Shown: positions 33,427 to 41,394, numbered from the stretch's first letter. The stretch: DNA of 64,000 nucleotides from JALYOC01 sp036675345 (GCA_036675345.1 JAKFFE010000026.1:186001-250000), one strand, 5' to 3'. The notes: generated from the sequence alone by a model not told the origin. Translations and numbers: made by a program.

Positions 33427-34218
33427 ATGACTCCCTCGGAGAAGAAGCAGGCGGAGATCGCCAAGCGGATCTGGAACACGGCGCCGCGCGGACGGCCGAT
33501 CCCGGCCACGGTGCGAAAGGCGCTGGCGGAGGTGGGGCTGGGGGCGTTCGAGCAGGACGTGGCCTCGTTGTCCCGGCGGGTGATGGTGCTGTCCCCGCTG
33601 GAGGGGAAGAGCGTCCCGGTGGGAGTGGCCCGGCTGGGCGGGGCCCCGGACCTCCCGCTCAAGGAGGGGTGGCCGGAGGTGGAGGGGGAGCTGCTCACGT
33701 TCATCCTCCAGGTCCCGGTGGAGGACACCCTGCTGACCCTGTTCCTGGGCCGGACCGAGCACCAGGTGGTGGCGATCAACCCCCGCTCCCTGCAGCGACG
33801 GCCCGTGCCCACCGCGGCGAAGTGGCGGGACCCGAAGCTGGGGCTGCTGCAGCCGGTGCCGCTGGAGGTGAAGGAGGGCTGGGCGCTGCCGCCGCCGGGT
33901 TCGGACGGGTTCATCGCCCTGGTCAGCCGGCACCCTGCCCTGCGGGAACAACGGACGGCGTACCAGGCGGCGGTGGACGCGCTGGTGCCGCCCGCTGACT
34001 CCCATCTGTACGGCTTCGCCCGTCAGCCCGCGTTGGAGGCCGGCCGGAAGAAGGAGTTGCCGCTGATCTCGGTGACCTCCAGCGCCCGTGCCGGGCTGGC
34101 CTTCCCGGACGGTGGATCGCTGGAGGTGTTCTGGACGACCGGTGCCCGCTTCGGGCGAGGGGTGGTGAAGGGGACCACCGCCGAGCTGGCCTTGCCGACC
34201 TCTCCCGCCTCCCCTTGA
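33427..34218 (+). CDS. DUF1963-like (YwqG-type) protein
   Basis: 263 residues, divergent from the metH operon. The segment VARLGGAPDLPLKEGWPEVE followed by LTFILQVPVEDTLLTLFL recalls the DUF1963 signature (GGxPxLPxxxxWP then a QIxL strand). The N-terminus is helical and basic (SEKKQAEIAKRIWNTAPRGR). No enzymatic residues are apparent and the function of the family is unknown. ATG 33427 was chosen over an upstream ATG because family similarity begins after it. The next gene begins seven bases after its stop. Confidence 0.68.
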   Translation: MTPSEKKQAEIAKRIWNTAPRGRPIPATVRKALAEVGLGAFEQDVASLSRRVMVLSPLEGKSVPVGVARLGGAPDLPLKEGWPEVEGELLTFILQVPVEDTLLTLFLGRTEHQVVAINPRSLQRRPVPTAAKWRDPKLGLLQPVPLEVKEGWALPPPGSDGFIALVSRHPALREQRTAYQAAVDALVPPADSHLYGFARQPALEAGRKKELPLISVTSSARAGLAFPDGGSLEVFWTTGARFGRGVVKGTTAELALPTSPASP

Positions 34219-34225
34219 TCCAGGC

Positions 34226-34744
34226 ATGAGCCCGCGCCGATTCGCAAAGCAGTGGCTGTTGATCGCGCTCCTCTTGATCGGGGGGACGATGCATCTGGCC
34301 TTTGCCCTGCCCCAGTTGCCGGAGCGGGTCGCCACCCACTTCGGGATGGGCGGACATCCGAATGGTTGGATGTCGCAGCGAGGGCTGATCCTGTTCGAGC
34401 TGGTGCTGGTGGCGCTGGTCACCTTCTCCTTCGCGGGAACCGACCAGCTGATCCGGCGGCTGCCGCTGCGGCTCTTGAACCTCCCCCACAAGGAGTACTG
34501 GTTCGCCCCCGAGCGGAGGGAGGCCACCCTCCAGCGGGTGCGGGGGCTGATGCTGTGGACGCTGGCCTGGACCCTGGTCCTGGTGATCGCGGTCAACCAG
34601 CTGCTGATCGTTGCCCATCGGGTGGAGGGTGGCCCCCGGCTGTCGGAGGCCACCTTCCTGGGAGTGCTGGGGGTCTGGCTTCTGGGCTTCCTGGCGTCGA
34701 TCGGGCGTTTGTACCGACTGCTGCCGGCTCCTCCCCGGGCGTAG
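34226..34744 (+). CDS. DUF1648-like membrane protein
   Basis: 172 residues with four predicted membrane segments (WLLIALLLIGGTMHLAFALP, GLILFELVLVALVTFSFA, LMLWTLAWTLVLVIAVNQLL, FLGVLGVWLLGFLASI). The loop after the first reads LPQLPERVATHFGMGGHPNG, then W, the classic DUF1648 wording (LPxxVPxHFxxxGxPxxW). That family is found with SdpI-like immunity proteins and other membrane proteins, but its role here is unknown. It is coupled to the DUF1963-like gene by a 7-base gap. Confidence 0.8.
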   Translation: MSPRRFAKQWLLIALLLIGGTMHLAFALPQLPERVATHFGMGGHPNGWMSQRGLILFELVLVALVTFSFAGTDQLIRRLPLRLLNLPHKEYWFAPERREATLQRVRGLMLWTLAWTLVLVIAVNQLLIVAHRVEGGPRLSEATFLGVLGVWLLGFLASIGRLYRLLPAPPRA

Positions 34745-34830
34745 CGCACGCGTTGCGGGAGGAGCGGCATGACGGGTTGCCGGGCGACAGCTCCGGGAAC
34801 GCTCCTTGGCAGTACGGCGGGGAAGCGGGG

Positions 34831-35274
34831 CTACCGCTCTCCGAACTCTCGTTGCAGCTCGGCGCGTTGCTCCGGGGTCAGCAGGGCGTGCACCTCCACC
34901 GAGGCGTCCACCAGCCGGTGGGCCATCGCCTGGTAGGCGGCGGCGCGGGCGTCGACCAGCGCGTGCAGCCTCGCCGCATCGGGAGACTGTCCCTGCAGTT
35001 CCTGGAGGAACTCCTGCCTCGTCTGCTGATGGGAGAGGAACAAGGGCCGTGCCTCGGCGAACAACGAGCGCTGCAGCTCGGCGAGCCTCGCGCGCTGGGC
35101 GTCGGTGGCGTCCAGGTCATCCAGCCGATCATCGATCTTGTCCTGCGCGTACCCCTGGGCGCGATCGAAGCGCTCCTCCGGGGTGCCTCCGCAGCCAAAG
35201 CGCCCGGGGCCAAAAGCGGTGAGGAGGACCACCGCGGACAACGCACCACCGACCACTGCCAGCTGCTTCTTCAT
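34831..35274 (-). CDS. Spy/CpxP-like periplasmic protein (LTxxQ motif)
   Basis: 147 residues. The N-terminal signal (MKKQLAVVGGALSAVVLLTA) is followed by a helical, charged mature chain. LDATDAQRARLAELQRSLFA and LLTPEQRAELQREFGER carry the two LTxxQ-type motifs of the CpxP/Spy/CnrX group, which form cradle-shaped dimers and act as envelope-stress chaperones or metal sensors. ATG 35274 has AAGGAG eight bases upstream. The repressor partner that CpxP usually has (a two-component system) is not in the window. Confidence 0.82.
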   Translation of the reverse strand: MKKQLAVVGGALSAVVLLTAFGPGRFGCGGTPEERFDRAQGYAQDKIDDRLDDLDATDAQRARLAELQRSLFAEARPLFLSHQQTRQEFLQELQGQSPDAARLHALVDARAAAYQAMAHRLVDASVEVHALLTPEQRAELQREFGER

Positions 35275-35518
35275 GACCACTCCTTCGGAAAGTGCCGGCG
35301 TGATCACCGGCGCAACCACAGGATGCTGTGCGGGGTTTGTCCGCGCGTTTGCCCTCGGTGAAGAAGTGTTGTCGGGCCTCGGCGCGGCGAGGCGGCGTCG
35401 TAACCCCCTGAAACAACAGTTTCTTAGCCGATAGGAAACGCACGCCCCCCACAACTGCGCGCACCGCCGGTGCGACAATCCGGCTGAAGCACCCGCTCCC
35501 CTCTCCCGGAGTTGCTCC
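35275..35518. promoter_or_regulatory. Divergent intergenic region with short inverted repeats
   Basis: 244 bases between the Spy-like gene and the solenoid gene. It contains GAAAC-AACA-GTTTC (35410-35423), a further GAAAC at 35435-35439, and a perfect GCACCG-C-CGGTGC (35461-35473). GC is lower around 35400-35440. The alternating GAAAC/GTTTC sites look like an operator array, but no regulator can be named. Confidence 0.4.
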
Positions 35519-37144
35519 ATGGCCGCTGATCGCATCCGCGAGTCTTCTGGTTCGCTGACCCCGTATCGCACCGGACCGAGCTCCGAGAGCCCCACCCGTC
35601 CCGCCAACACCGTACGCCCGGCCAGCGCCCCGCCCGAGAGCGGCTTTGACGTCGGCGGACCGCACTACGCCCGCGCCGAGGCCTCCGGCAGCTTCGACGC
35701 TCCGGTGCTGTCGCCGCCGACCAGCCCCCAGGCCCAGGTGGAGTCGCTGAAGACCTCGCTCAGCCACCAGGAGAAGAAGGAGTTCCTGGAGCAGTTCGGG
35801 GTGAGCGGCAAGCACCTCAAGAAGGCCAAGGCGCACGAGATCGAGAAGGCGTTTGCCCAGGTGGTGGACCAGCTGCAGCAGCCGGGATCGGCGACGCTGA
35901 AGTTCAAGATCGGCGGCAAGAAGTACGAGGGGAAGCTCCGGCTGGACCCGAACACCGGCGAGCTGGACCTGCAGTTCAAACAGAAGAAGGGCTTCTTCGG
36001 GAAGCTGTGGGACGGGGTGAAGAAGGTCGGGAAGATCGCCCTGACCGTCGCCAGCTTCATCCCCGGCCCGGTGGGGGTGGTGGCCCGGGTGGCCAGCGCG
36101 GTGATCAGCTCCATCAACGCCTTCAAGAAGGGCGACATCCTGGGCGGCATCGCCGGGCTGGCGGGTGGCCTCGCGGGCGGAATGGGCGCGCTGGCCGGCA
36201 AGGCAGTCTCCGGGGTGGCCAAGACCATCGGCACCGTGGCCAGCGTGGTGGAGAAGGGAGCCAACGCGGCCAAGGGGGTGGCGGACGCGATCAAGAACCG
36301 GAACTGGGGCGGGCTGCTCACCGCCGTCGCCAGCGGAGCCTCGGGGATGGCCGGAGCGCTGGGGAACAGCGCCCAGGGCGTGGTGAAGACGATGAACCAG
36401 GTCTCCACCTGGGCCACCCGCGGCAACACCGCGCTGCAGATGGCGGTGGCCGCCCGGAACGGAGACATCGTGGGGATGCTGGATCAGGGGTCGCAGCTGG
36501 CCTCCGGGATCGCGCCCAACAGCCGCGCTGCGGACACCTTCCAGCGGCTGGCGTCTGGCGCCTCCACCGCACAGAACGTGATCTCCGCTGCGAAGAGCGG
36601 AGACGTGCTGGGGGCGATCACCGCCGGCGCCGAGTTCGCCTCCACCCAGGTGAAGGGCGGGTCCCAGGCGCAGCGCACCCTCCAGGATGTGTCCTCCTAC
36701 GCGTCCACCGCCAACAGCGTGCAGAACGCGCTGCGGACCGGGGACTACCTGGGCGCGGCCCAGCAACTGACCGGGTTCGCTGCCGGCGAGGTGAATGACC
36801 CCAAGGCGAAGCGGACGCTGCAGAAGGCCTCGGAGATCTTCACCTCCGCCGACGCGGTGGAGAACGCGCTGCAGGGCAAGGACCTGCTGGCCGCTGCCGC
36901 CGCTGCCACCGCGATGGCCGGCCGGCTCACCGGCAGCGAGGAGATCCAGGACGCCGGCAAGCTGATCGCCGCCGCCGGGCAGCTGCGCTCCGCGGTGAAG
37001 GCCGGCGACGGCGCGCAGATCCTCAAGGCGATCGTCCAGCTCAAGGACGCGGTCCGGGAGGCCACCACGCAGACCCAGCTGCGGAGCCTGCCGCCTGCGG
37101 TGGCCACGCAGGAGGGGCAGACCTCCCAGCGCCGGTTCGTCTAG
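35519..37144 (+). CDS. Ala/Gly-rich helical-repeat (solenoid-like) protein, unknown function
   Basis: 541 residues without a signal peptide. Residues 1-70 are a Ser/Pro-rich disordered leader and 70-155 a small domain (SLSHQEKKEFLEQFGVSGKH, FKIGGKKYEGKLRLDPNTGE). From about 160 an amphipathic, Gly/Ala-rich part starts (GKLWDGVKKVGKIALTVASF, IPGPVGVVARVASAVISSI). Seven repeats of 43-56 residues follow, each marked by a (K/R)xGDxLGA-like turn at about 205, 262, 316, 361, 408, 454 and 497. The hydrophobic helices could insert in membranes. The immediate downstream SUKH-like immunity gene makes an effector/toxin role conceivable, but no toxin domain is recognisable at the C-terminus. Confidence 0.82.
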   Translation: MAADRIRESSGSLTPYRTGPSSESPTRPANTVRPASAPPESGFDVGGPHYARAEASGSFDAPVLSPPTSPQAQVESLKTSLSHQEKKEFLEQFGVSGKHLKKAKAHEIEKAFAQVVDQLQQPGSATLKFKIGGKKYEGKLRLDPNTGELDLQFKQKKGFFGKLWDGVKKVGKIALTVASFIPGPVGVVARVASAVISSINAFKKGDILGGIAGLAGGLAGGMGALAGKAVSGVAKTIGTVASVVEKGANAAKGVADAIKNRNWGGLLTAVASGASGMAGALGNSAQGVVKTMNQVSTWATRGNTALQMAVAARNGDIVGMLDQGSQLASGIAPNSRAADTFQRLASGASTAQNVISAAKSGDVLGAITAGAEFASTQVKGGSQAQRTLQDVSSYASTANSVQNALRTGDYLGAAQQLTGFAAGEVNDPKAKRTLQKASEIFTSADAVENALQGKDLLAAAAAATAMAGRLTGSEEIQDAGKLIAAAGQLRSAVKAGDGAQILKAIVQLKDAVREATTQTQLRSLPPAVATQEGQTSQRRFV

Positions 37145-37157
37145 CCTTCAGGTCCCG

Positions 37158-37676
37158 GTGAACCCGCCATCGATTCAGACCCAGGTCGATACACTTCGAG
37201 GCACATCGAACTGCATCGTCCTCCCGCCGTCCGGCCTCCCTCGACTTGAAGCAGGGCACGTCTTGTCCGAGGACCTGGTGCAGCTGTTCGCGGCATGCGG
37301 CGGCGTGGTGCTCTTCGCCGGCGGCACCTACGAGGCACGGATCTCGACCCCCGCGTCTTTCGTGCTCAGTACTCCGGTCGTCGCCCGGGTGCCTTGGCCC
37401 CAGGATGATCTCAGTGATTCCTGGTACGTGCTCGCCGACTGTGGAGGTAGCCAACTCGTGTCTGTCGACCTTGCCCCAGAGCGTTTGGGGCGGTGTTACG
37501 ACAGCTTCTGGGACCGACACGCCGTCGCGGGGAGTTCGACGACAATTGCCCTCAGCGTTCGCGAATTTCTCTGGCGCCTGGCACGAGGCGAGTCCCCCTA
37601 CTGGCTGGAGCCGAACTTCCGCTCGCATGGGGACGCCTACTCGCTGAATGAAGACCTACGACCTCTACGGCTTTGA
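37158..37676 (+). CDS. SUKH/SMI1-KNR4-like immunity-type protein
   Basis: 172 residues starting at GTG 37158. The pattern LPRLEAGHVLSEDLVQLFAA, CGGVVLFAGGTYEARISTPA, then SWYVLADCGGSQLVSVDLAP and the closing TIALSVREFLWRLARGESPY, follows the SUKH fold (helix, GG-containing strand-turn, late Asp-rich strand and C-terminal helix). SUKH proteins are common immunity proteins in polymorphic toxin systems. Its codon use is visibly less GC-biased than its neighbours (many AT-ending codons), a sign of transfer. It lies 13 bases after the solenoid gene. Confidence 0.72.
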   Translation: MNPPSIQTQVDTLRGTSNCIVLPPSGLPRLEAGHVLSEDLVQLFAACGGVVLFAGGTYEARISTPASFVLSTPVVARVPWPQDDLSDSWYVLADCGGSQLVSVDLAPERLGRCYDSFWDRHAVAGSSTTIALSVREFLWRLARGESPYWLEPNFRSHGDAYSLNEDLRPLRL

Positions 37677-37884
37677 TGCCCCGGATCTAGAGGCCGCTCG
37701 TCGATTGATCCAGGGCCTTCTTGGGATCCGACATCACGACGCGCTCGAGGATGAGTGGAGGGAACCCGCCTTCCCGGAGAAGAACTTCCTGCTGTACGTC
37801 AACGAGAGTCCTCGCGCCGAGCAGATCGCGGCTGCACTCCTGACCGAGCGGGCCATTTGCCTCCTTCGACATCAGGTCCTGTGA
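37648..37884 (+). CDS. Small protein, possible truncated immunity-type gene
   Basis: 78 residues (MKTYDLYGFDAPDLEAARRL then IQGLLGIRHHDALEDEWREP, NFLLYVNESPRAEQIAAALL). The start lies within the 3' end of the SUKH-like gene (29-base overlap). The wording recalls a family of roughly 110-130-residue proteins seen near toxin loci; compared with my memory of them the middle seems to be missing between DALEDE and EPAFPE. Composition is as AT-rich as the SUKH gene. The function is unknown and the deletion is inferred, not measured. Confidence 0.6.
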   Translation: MKTYDLYGFDAPDLEAARRLIQGLLGIRHHDALEDEWREPAFPEKNFLLYVNESPRAEQIAAALLTERAICLLRHQVL

Positions 37885-37951
37885 AGTAACTGCTCAGACA
37901 GCACCAAGCGCGTCTGTTACTCATCCACTCCCTGGTGAGCGGAGCTGACGA

Positions 37952-38866
37952 ATGACGAATCCCACCTATCCCATCGGAACCCCCGGCCGTCCCTGGGGCG
38001 AGGCCGAGTTCGCCCAGTGGCTGTCGGGCCAGTCGAAGAAGCGCAGCTACGCGGACGAAGTGCTGACTGTGGTCGACCGGCTGCGGGAGCGCTTCGAGGT
38101 GGTCGAGTACGGGCGCCTGGACTACGGCCCGGACAGCTATCCGCTGGTCGCGTTGCGCAGCCGCGGATGGGACGAGTCACTGCCGTTCGCTTTGGTGACC
38201 GGCGGCGTGCATGGGTACGAGACCAGCGGTGTTCACGGCGCCCTCCAATTCGCCGAGCGCCACGCGCAGGCGTTCTCCGGCCGGATCAACCTGCTGGTCG
38301 CGCCGTGCGTCAGCCCCTGGGGCTATGAGCGCATCCACCGGTGGAATCCGGCGGCGATCGACCCCAACCGTTCTTTCCGCGAGGCCAGCCCCGCCATGGA
38401 ATCAGCGGCGTTGATGCGTCTGGTCGCGCCCTGGAAAGACCGCCTCCTGGTTCACATCGATCTGCACGAGACCACCGACACCGACGAGTCCGAGTTCCGA
38501 CCGGCGCTCGCCGCCCGGGACGGCAAGCCGCACGAGCCGGATGAGATCCCGGATGGCTTCTACCTGGTCGGAGACGCCGAGAATCCGCAGCCGACCTTCC
38601 AGCAGGCGATCATCAAGGCGGTGGAGAAGGTCACCCACATCGCGGCGGCGGATGCCAACGGCCAGATCATCGGCTCGCCGGTGGTCGCGCCCGGGGTGAT
38701 CAACTACCCGGTCAAGCAGTTGGGGCTGTGCGCGGGAATCAGCACCGCGCGCTACGTGACCACCACCGAGGTCTACCCGGACAGCCCCCGGACGACTCCC
38801 GAGGCCTGCAACACAGCGCAGACCACCGCGGTGCGCGCGGCGATCGACTTCGCCCTGGCCAACTAG
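37952..38866 (+). CDS. M14-family zinc carboxypeptidase / succinylglutamate-desuccinylase-like
   Basis: 304 residues, no signal peptide. The zinc ligands of the M14 fold are visible: VTGGVHGYETSGVHGALQF (HxxE), the RIHRWNPAAIDPNRSF loop (substrate-binding Asn-Arg) and LVHIDLHETTDTDES (third His ligand). A late catalytic Glu candidate is in YVTTTEVYPDS. Likely a cytosolic peptidase or deacylase acting on a small peptide or N-acyl amino acid; specificity is unknown. GGAG precedes the ATG. GC content returns to the genome norm here, marking the right edge of the lower-GC stretch. Confidence 0.88.
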   Translation: MTNPTYPIGTPGRPWGEAEFAQWLSGQSKKRSYADEVLTVVDRLRERFEVVEYGRLDYGPDSYPLVALRSRGWDESLPFALVTGGVHGYETSGVHGALQFAERHAQAFSGRINLLVAPCVSPWGYERIHRWNPAAIDPNRSFREASPAMESAALMRLVAPWKDRLLVHIDLHETTDTDESEFRPALAARDGKPHEPDEIPDGFYLVGDAENPQPTFQQAIIKAVEKVTHIAAADANGQIIGSPVVAPGVINYPVKQLGLCAGISTARYVTTTEVYPDSPRTTPEACNTAQTTAVRAAIDFALAN

Positions 38867-38955
38867 GCTCACCGGCCAGCCCCTCCCCTCCGCGGAGGGC
38901 CTGGCGCAGAGCCGAGGGCGCCGCAGCTTCTCGGCGCCAGGTCTGGGTGCTCCCG

Positions 38956-40128
38956 CTACCCGAAGCGCACGCTGTAGATCGGGGGCAGGTTGTTGGCGAC
39001 GCTCTGCCAGGACTCCCCGCGATCCTCACTGACGTACAGATTCCCGGTGGTGCTTCCGAACGCCAACTTGCCGTCCTGCTGGTCCAGCGAATGGCGGAGG
39101 ACGACGTCGTAGGCGTTCTCCTGCGGCAGCCCGTTCCGCAGCGGCTCCCACGACTTGCCGCCATCCTGGGTGCGCGCGACGAAGAGGCCCCCGTCGATGG
39201 CCATGCGCTGCATGTCTGACTTGCCGGGCACCACCCACGCGGTGCCTCCGTGCTTGGCGTCGGCGGCGATCGGGAAGCCGAAGTGCACCCCCTGCTCGGG
39301 CTGGCTCACCTTCCTCCACGTCTGGGCGCCGTCGTCGCTGTGGAAGACGCCGGTGTGATTCTGCTGCCACACGAAGTCCGGCTGGCCGGGACAGAGGGTG
39401 ATGAAATGCGGATCGTGCCCCCACTCCGCATTCGGGTCCGGGAGGTAGTCGTTCGTCATCCCGCGATTGCGGCCCCGCCAGCTCTTTCCTCCATCGGTCG
39501 TCTCCAGCACCCCGGCGGTGGAGATGGCCACCAGCACCCTCTCCGGGTTGCGGGGATCGACGACGATGGAGTGGATTCCGGGGGCGAAGTCCCCCGACTC
39601 GGCGGCCGGCGTCCCGAACCAGTGGGTGGTGCCAGTGGTCCTTCCATTCCAGAAGTCACCGCCGCGTGAGTCGTGATCCCACAGCGGCCGGTTCAGCTCG
39701 AACGACTCGCCGCCGTCGTTGCTGACGAAGAGGCCGCCGGGGATGGTGCCCACGTAGACCCGGCCACCCGGCCCGAAGGCCAGCGCCCACAGCTTCTGCA
39801 CCGTCGCCTCCTTCAAGGTGACCGCCGCCGGCTTTCCATCTGGACCGGTTTCGTCCGGCATCGGTGGGGAGAGGTAGCGGGCGCCGCGCGGAAACTTCAC
39901 CTGCGCCGCATCGGTCCAGGTCTTTCCCTCGTCGGTCGAGCGCGACAGCTTGGCTCCCCAGTGGCCGTGCCCCATCGCCGCCCAGATCGTCCCCGAGAAC
40001 GGATCGCTGGCGACGTAGTTGGCGCCGCCTCCGGCGTGCCCCGCCAGTCGAGGCTTCCAGCCGCTGCGCAGCTTTTCGATGAAGAAGACGCCCTTGCGCG
40101 TTCCTACGAGGATTCGATCCGACCCCAT
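38956..40128 (-). CDS. BNR/Asp-box beta-propeller protein (sialidase/VPS10-like fold)
   Basis: 390 residues without a signal peptide. Repeated Asp boxes SxDxGxxW: LSRSTDEGKTWTDA, LFVSNDGGESFEL, LETTDGGKSWRGR, VFHSDDGAQTWRKV, FVARTQDGGKSWEPL and LYVSEDRGESWQSV, roughly one per propeller blade. The start MGSDRILVGTRKGVFFIE is the first strand. No sialidase Arg triad or catalytic Tyr/Glu set is evident, so the enzymatic annotation often given (exo-alpha-sialidase) is unsupported; it may be a binding platform. It lies 31 bases after the MoaD-like gene, in a pairing I remember from other genomes. Confidence 0.85.
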   Translation of the reverse strand: MGSDRILVGTRKGVFFIEKLRSGWKPRLAGHAGGGANYVASDPFSGTIWAAMGHGHWGAKLSRSTDEGKTWTDAAQVKFPRGARYLSPPMPDETGPDGKPAAVTLKEATVQKLWALAFGPGGRVYVGTIPGGLFVSNDGGESFELNRPLWDHDSRGGDFWNGRTTGTTHWFGTPAAESGDFAPGIHSIVVDPRNPERVLVAISTAGVLETTDGGKSWRGRNRGMTNDYLPDPNAEWGHDPHFITLCPGQPDFVWQQNHTGVFHSDDGAQTWRKVSQPEQGVHFGFPIAADAKHGGTAWVVPGKSDMQRMAIDGGLFVARTQDGGKSWEPLRNGLPQENAYDVVLRHSLDQQDGKLAFGSTTGNLYVSEDRGESWQSVANNLPPIYSVRFG

Positions 40129-40159
40129 TGTTTTCCTCCCAGCTGGTGACGACGGCCCG

Positions 40160-40438
40160 CTACCCGCCGCTGAGTGCCTGCATGATGAAGACCCGGGTGT
40201 CCGGCCCGACCGGGTCCGAGAGTCGCTCGCGGTCGGCGATCCGCTCGTCTCCCACGAAGATGTTCACGTGCGTGCGCAGCCGACCGAGTTCGTCGCAAAT
40301 GTAGAAGGCGATGCCCGGGGCCAGCTTGTCCAGCGCGCTCACCACCTCGGCGGCATTGGTCGCTTCCACCACCAGTTCCTCGCCCTCGAGCTGAGGGAAG
40401 AACGTGAAGAGGTGCCGGGTCAGCTTCACTGTCGCCAT
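40160..40438 (-). CDS. MoaD/ThiS-family ubiquitin-fold sulfur-carrier-like protein
   Basis: 92 residues with the beta-grasp pattern (VKLTRHLFTFFPQLEGEELV, VVSALDKLAPGIAFYICDEL, THVNIFVGDERIADRERLSD) and the essential C-terminal diglycine (IMQALSGG). Such proteins carry a thiocarboxylate for molybdopterin or other cofactors, or conjugate to proteins. No E1-like or MoaE gene is adjacent; the next gene is the BNR propeller, probably in the same operon. So a dedicated, non-Moco role is likely. ATG 40438 fits the family start. Confidence 0.9.
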   Translation of the reverse strand: MATVKLTRHLFTFFPQLEGEELVVEATNAAEVVSALDKLAPGIAFYICDELGRLRTHVNIFVGDERIADRERLSDPVGPDTRVFIMQALSGG

Positions 40439-40507
40439 GCGGTGTGAATCCTCCCCATCTTCGTCGGTCTGCGTCCGGCCGGAGCGTACACCGCCCTCTC
40501 CTTCCCG

Positions 40508-40780
40508 CTACCCCTCGCGCAGCTCCGTGCCGACGCGAAGGCGGTCGAGATACGCCTGGTAGGCCCAGGACCGGTCGCGCTTCCTTCCCGTGGTCTCGTG
40601 GAGGATTCCCATCCGGGCCAGGTGCTCCAGGGCGCGGCCGGCGGTGGGTTTGCTCGTCCCGCTCAACTTCATTGCCAGTGCCACCGTCACGAGGGGATGC
40701 CGGGGAAGCGCCTCGAAGAGGCGGCACGCGGGCGTTACCTCCTGACTGCTTAGTAACGAGAGCTTAACTAGCGTCAGGCG
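40508..40780 (-). pseudogene. C-terminal remnant of a Fic-family gene
   Basis: The frame is open from an upstream TAG (40781-40783) to the stop at 40508 and reads ...TPACRLFEALPRHPLVTVAL, AMKLSGTSKPTAGRALEHLA, RMGILHETTGRKRDRSWAYQ, AYLDRLRVGTELREG. That is the winged-helix end found at the C-terminus of many Fic proteins. The Fic core with HPFxxGNGR is absent, and only GTG codons could start translation. Upstream DNA is AT-rich (GCTAATTAGG). I read it as a decayed gene; a free-standing small HTH protein from GTG 40690 (60 residues) is the alternative. Confidence 0.6.
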
Positions 40781-40914
40781 CTAATTAGGTCGCCGTGACT
40801 AACGGGCTGACCACGCGCAAGGACCCGTACTTGCTGATGTTCATGGAGCAACCTGGCTTCCGAAACGGCGGGCGACCAGACGAAGTCCGCCAGGTTCAGG
40901 GCTCCCGCTGGTCC

Positions 40915-41394
40915 CTACCCGCCGAATACCGAGGCCACCGCATCCTTGGGCCGCGCCATCTTCAGGGGCTTGCAGGGGGTCTCGGCCAGCCACAACGACA
41001 GGCTGGTCAGTGACTCCGGATCGCTCTCTGGAGCCTGCATCATGTAGGCGAAGTCGGTCATCGAGCTCAGCACGCCCTGGCTGGAGGTCCTGGAGAAGGC
41101 GCTCACGTCCATCTCGGAGAGTTCCTGATCAATCAGCGGCTCCGGGACTCCCAGCCCGGCCAAGACCTCGCGCAGCGCGGTGCCCAGCGCGCCAGGGAGC
41201 TTGGCCTCGGAGGTGACGTCCAGGACCACCGGGAGCAGGGTCTTCTCGCTCACGCACAGGATCACCCGGCGTCCACTGGTGGCCGTGAGGTGGGCATACC
41301 AGTCGCCCAGCTTCGTGGTCGGTGGAGAGGGCCTCGCTTCGGGCGCGACCCGAAGGTGCTTCAGCAAGCTGTCGGTGCAACGGAGGGTGAACAC
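40915..41394 (-). CDS. DUF6933-like hypothetical protein
   Basis: 159 residues beginning MFTLRCTDSLLKHLRVAPEA. LGDWYAHLTATSGRRVILCV, EKTLLPVVLDVTSEAKLPGA and SSMTDFAYMMQAPES match my memory of DUF6933 proteins (TLRCTxKLL, GDWYANL, ERTLLPV, SMNDFA). The function of that family is unknown; it is often scattered in accessory regions. There is no signal peptide. It stands between the Fic remnant and the PH-domain pair, without an evident operon partner. Confidence 0.72.
   Translation of the reverse strand: MFTLRCTDSLLKHLRVAPEARPSPPTTKLGDWYAHLTATSGRRVILCVSEKTLLPVVLDVTSEAKLPGALGTALREVLAGLGVPEPLIDQELSEMDVSAFSRTSSQGVLSSMTDFAYMMQAPESDPESLTSLSLWLAETPCKPLKMARPKDAVASVFGG

Noticed and set aside
38956..40128. 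Exo-alpha-sialidase as the function of the BNR protein
   Set aside because: Asp boxes define the propeller only; the catalytic Arg triad and nucleophile Tyr are not visible.
40795..41013. Plus-strand frame beginning MTNGLTTRKDPYLLMFMEQP
   Set aside because: Starts at GTG without a ribosome site, changes into antisense of the DUF6933-like gene after some 40 codons, and shows no domain; at most a decayed fragment.
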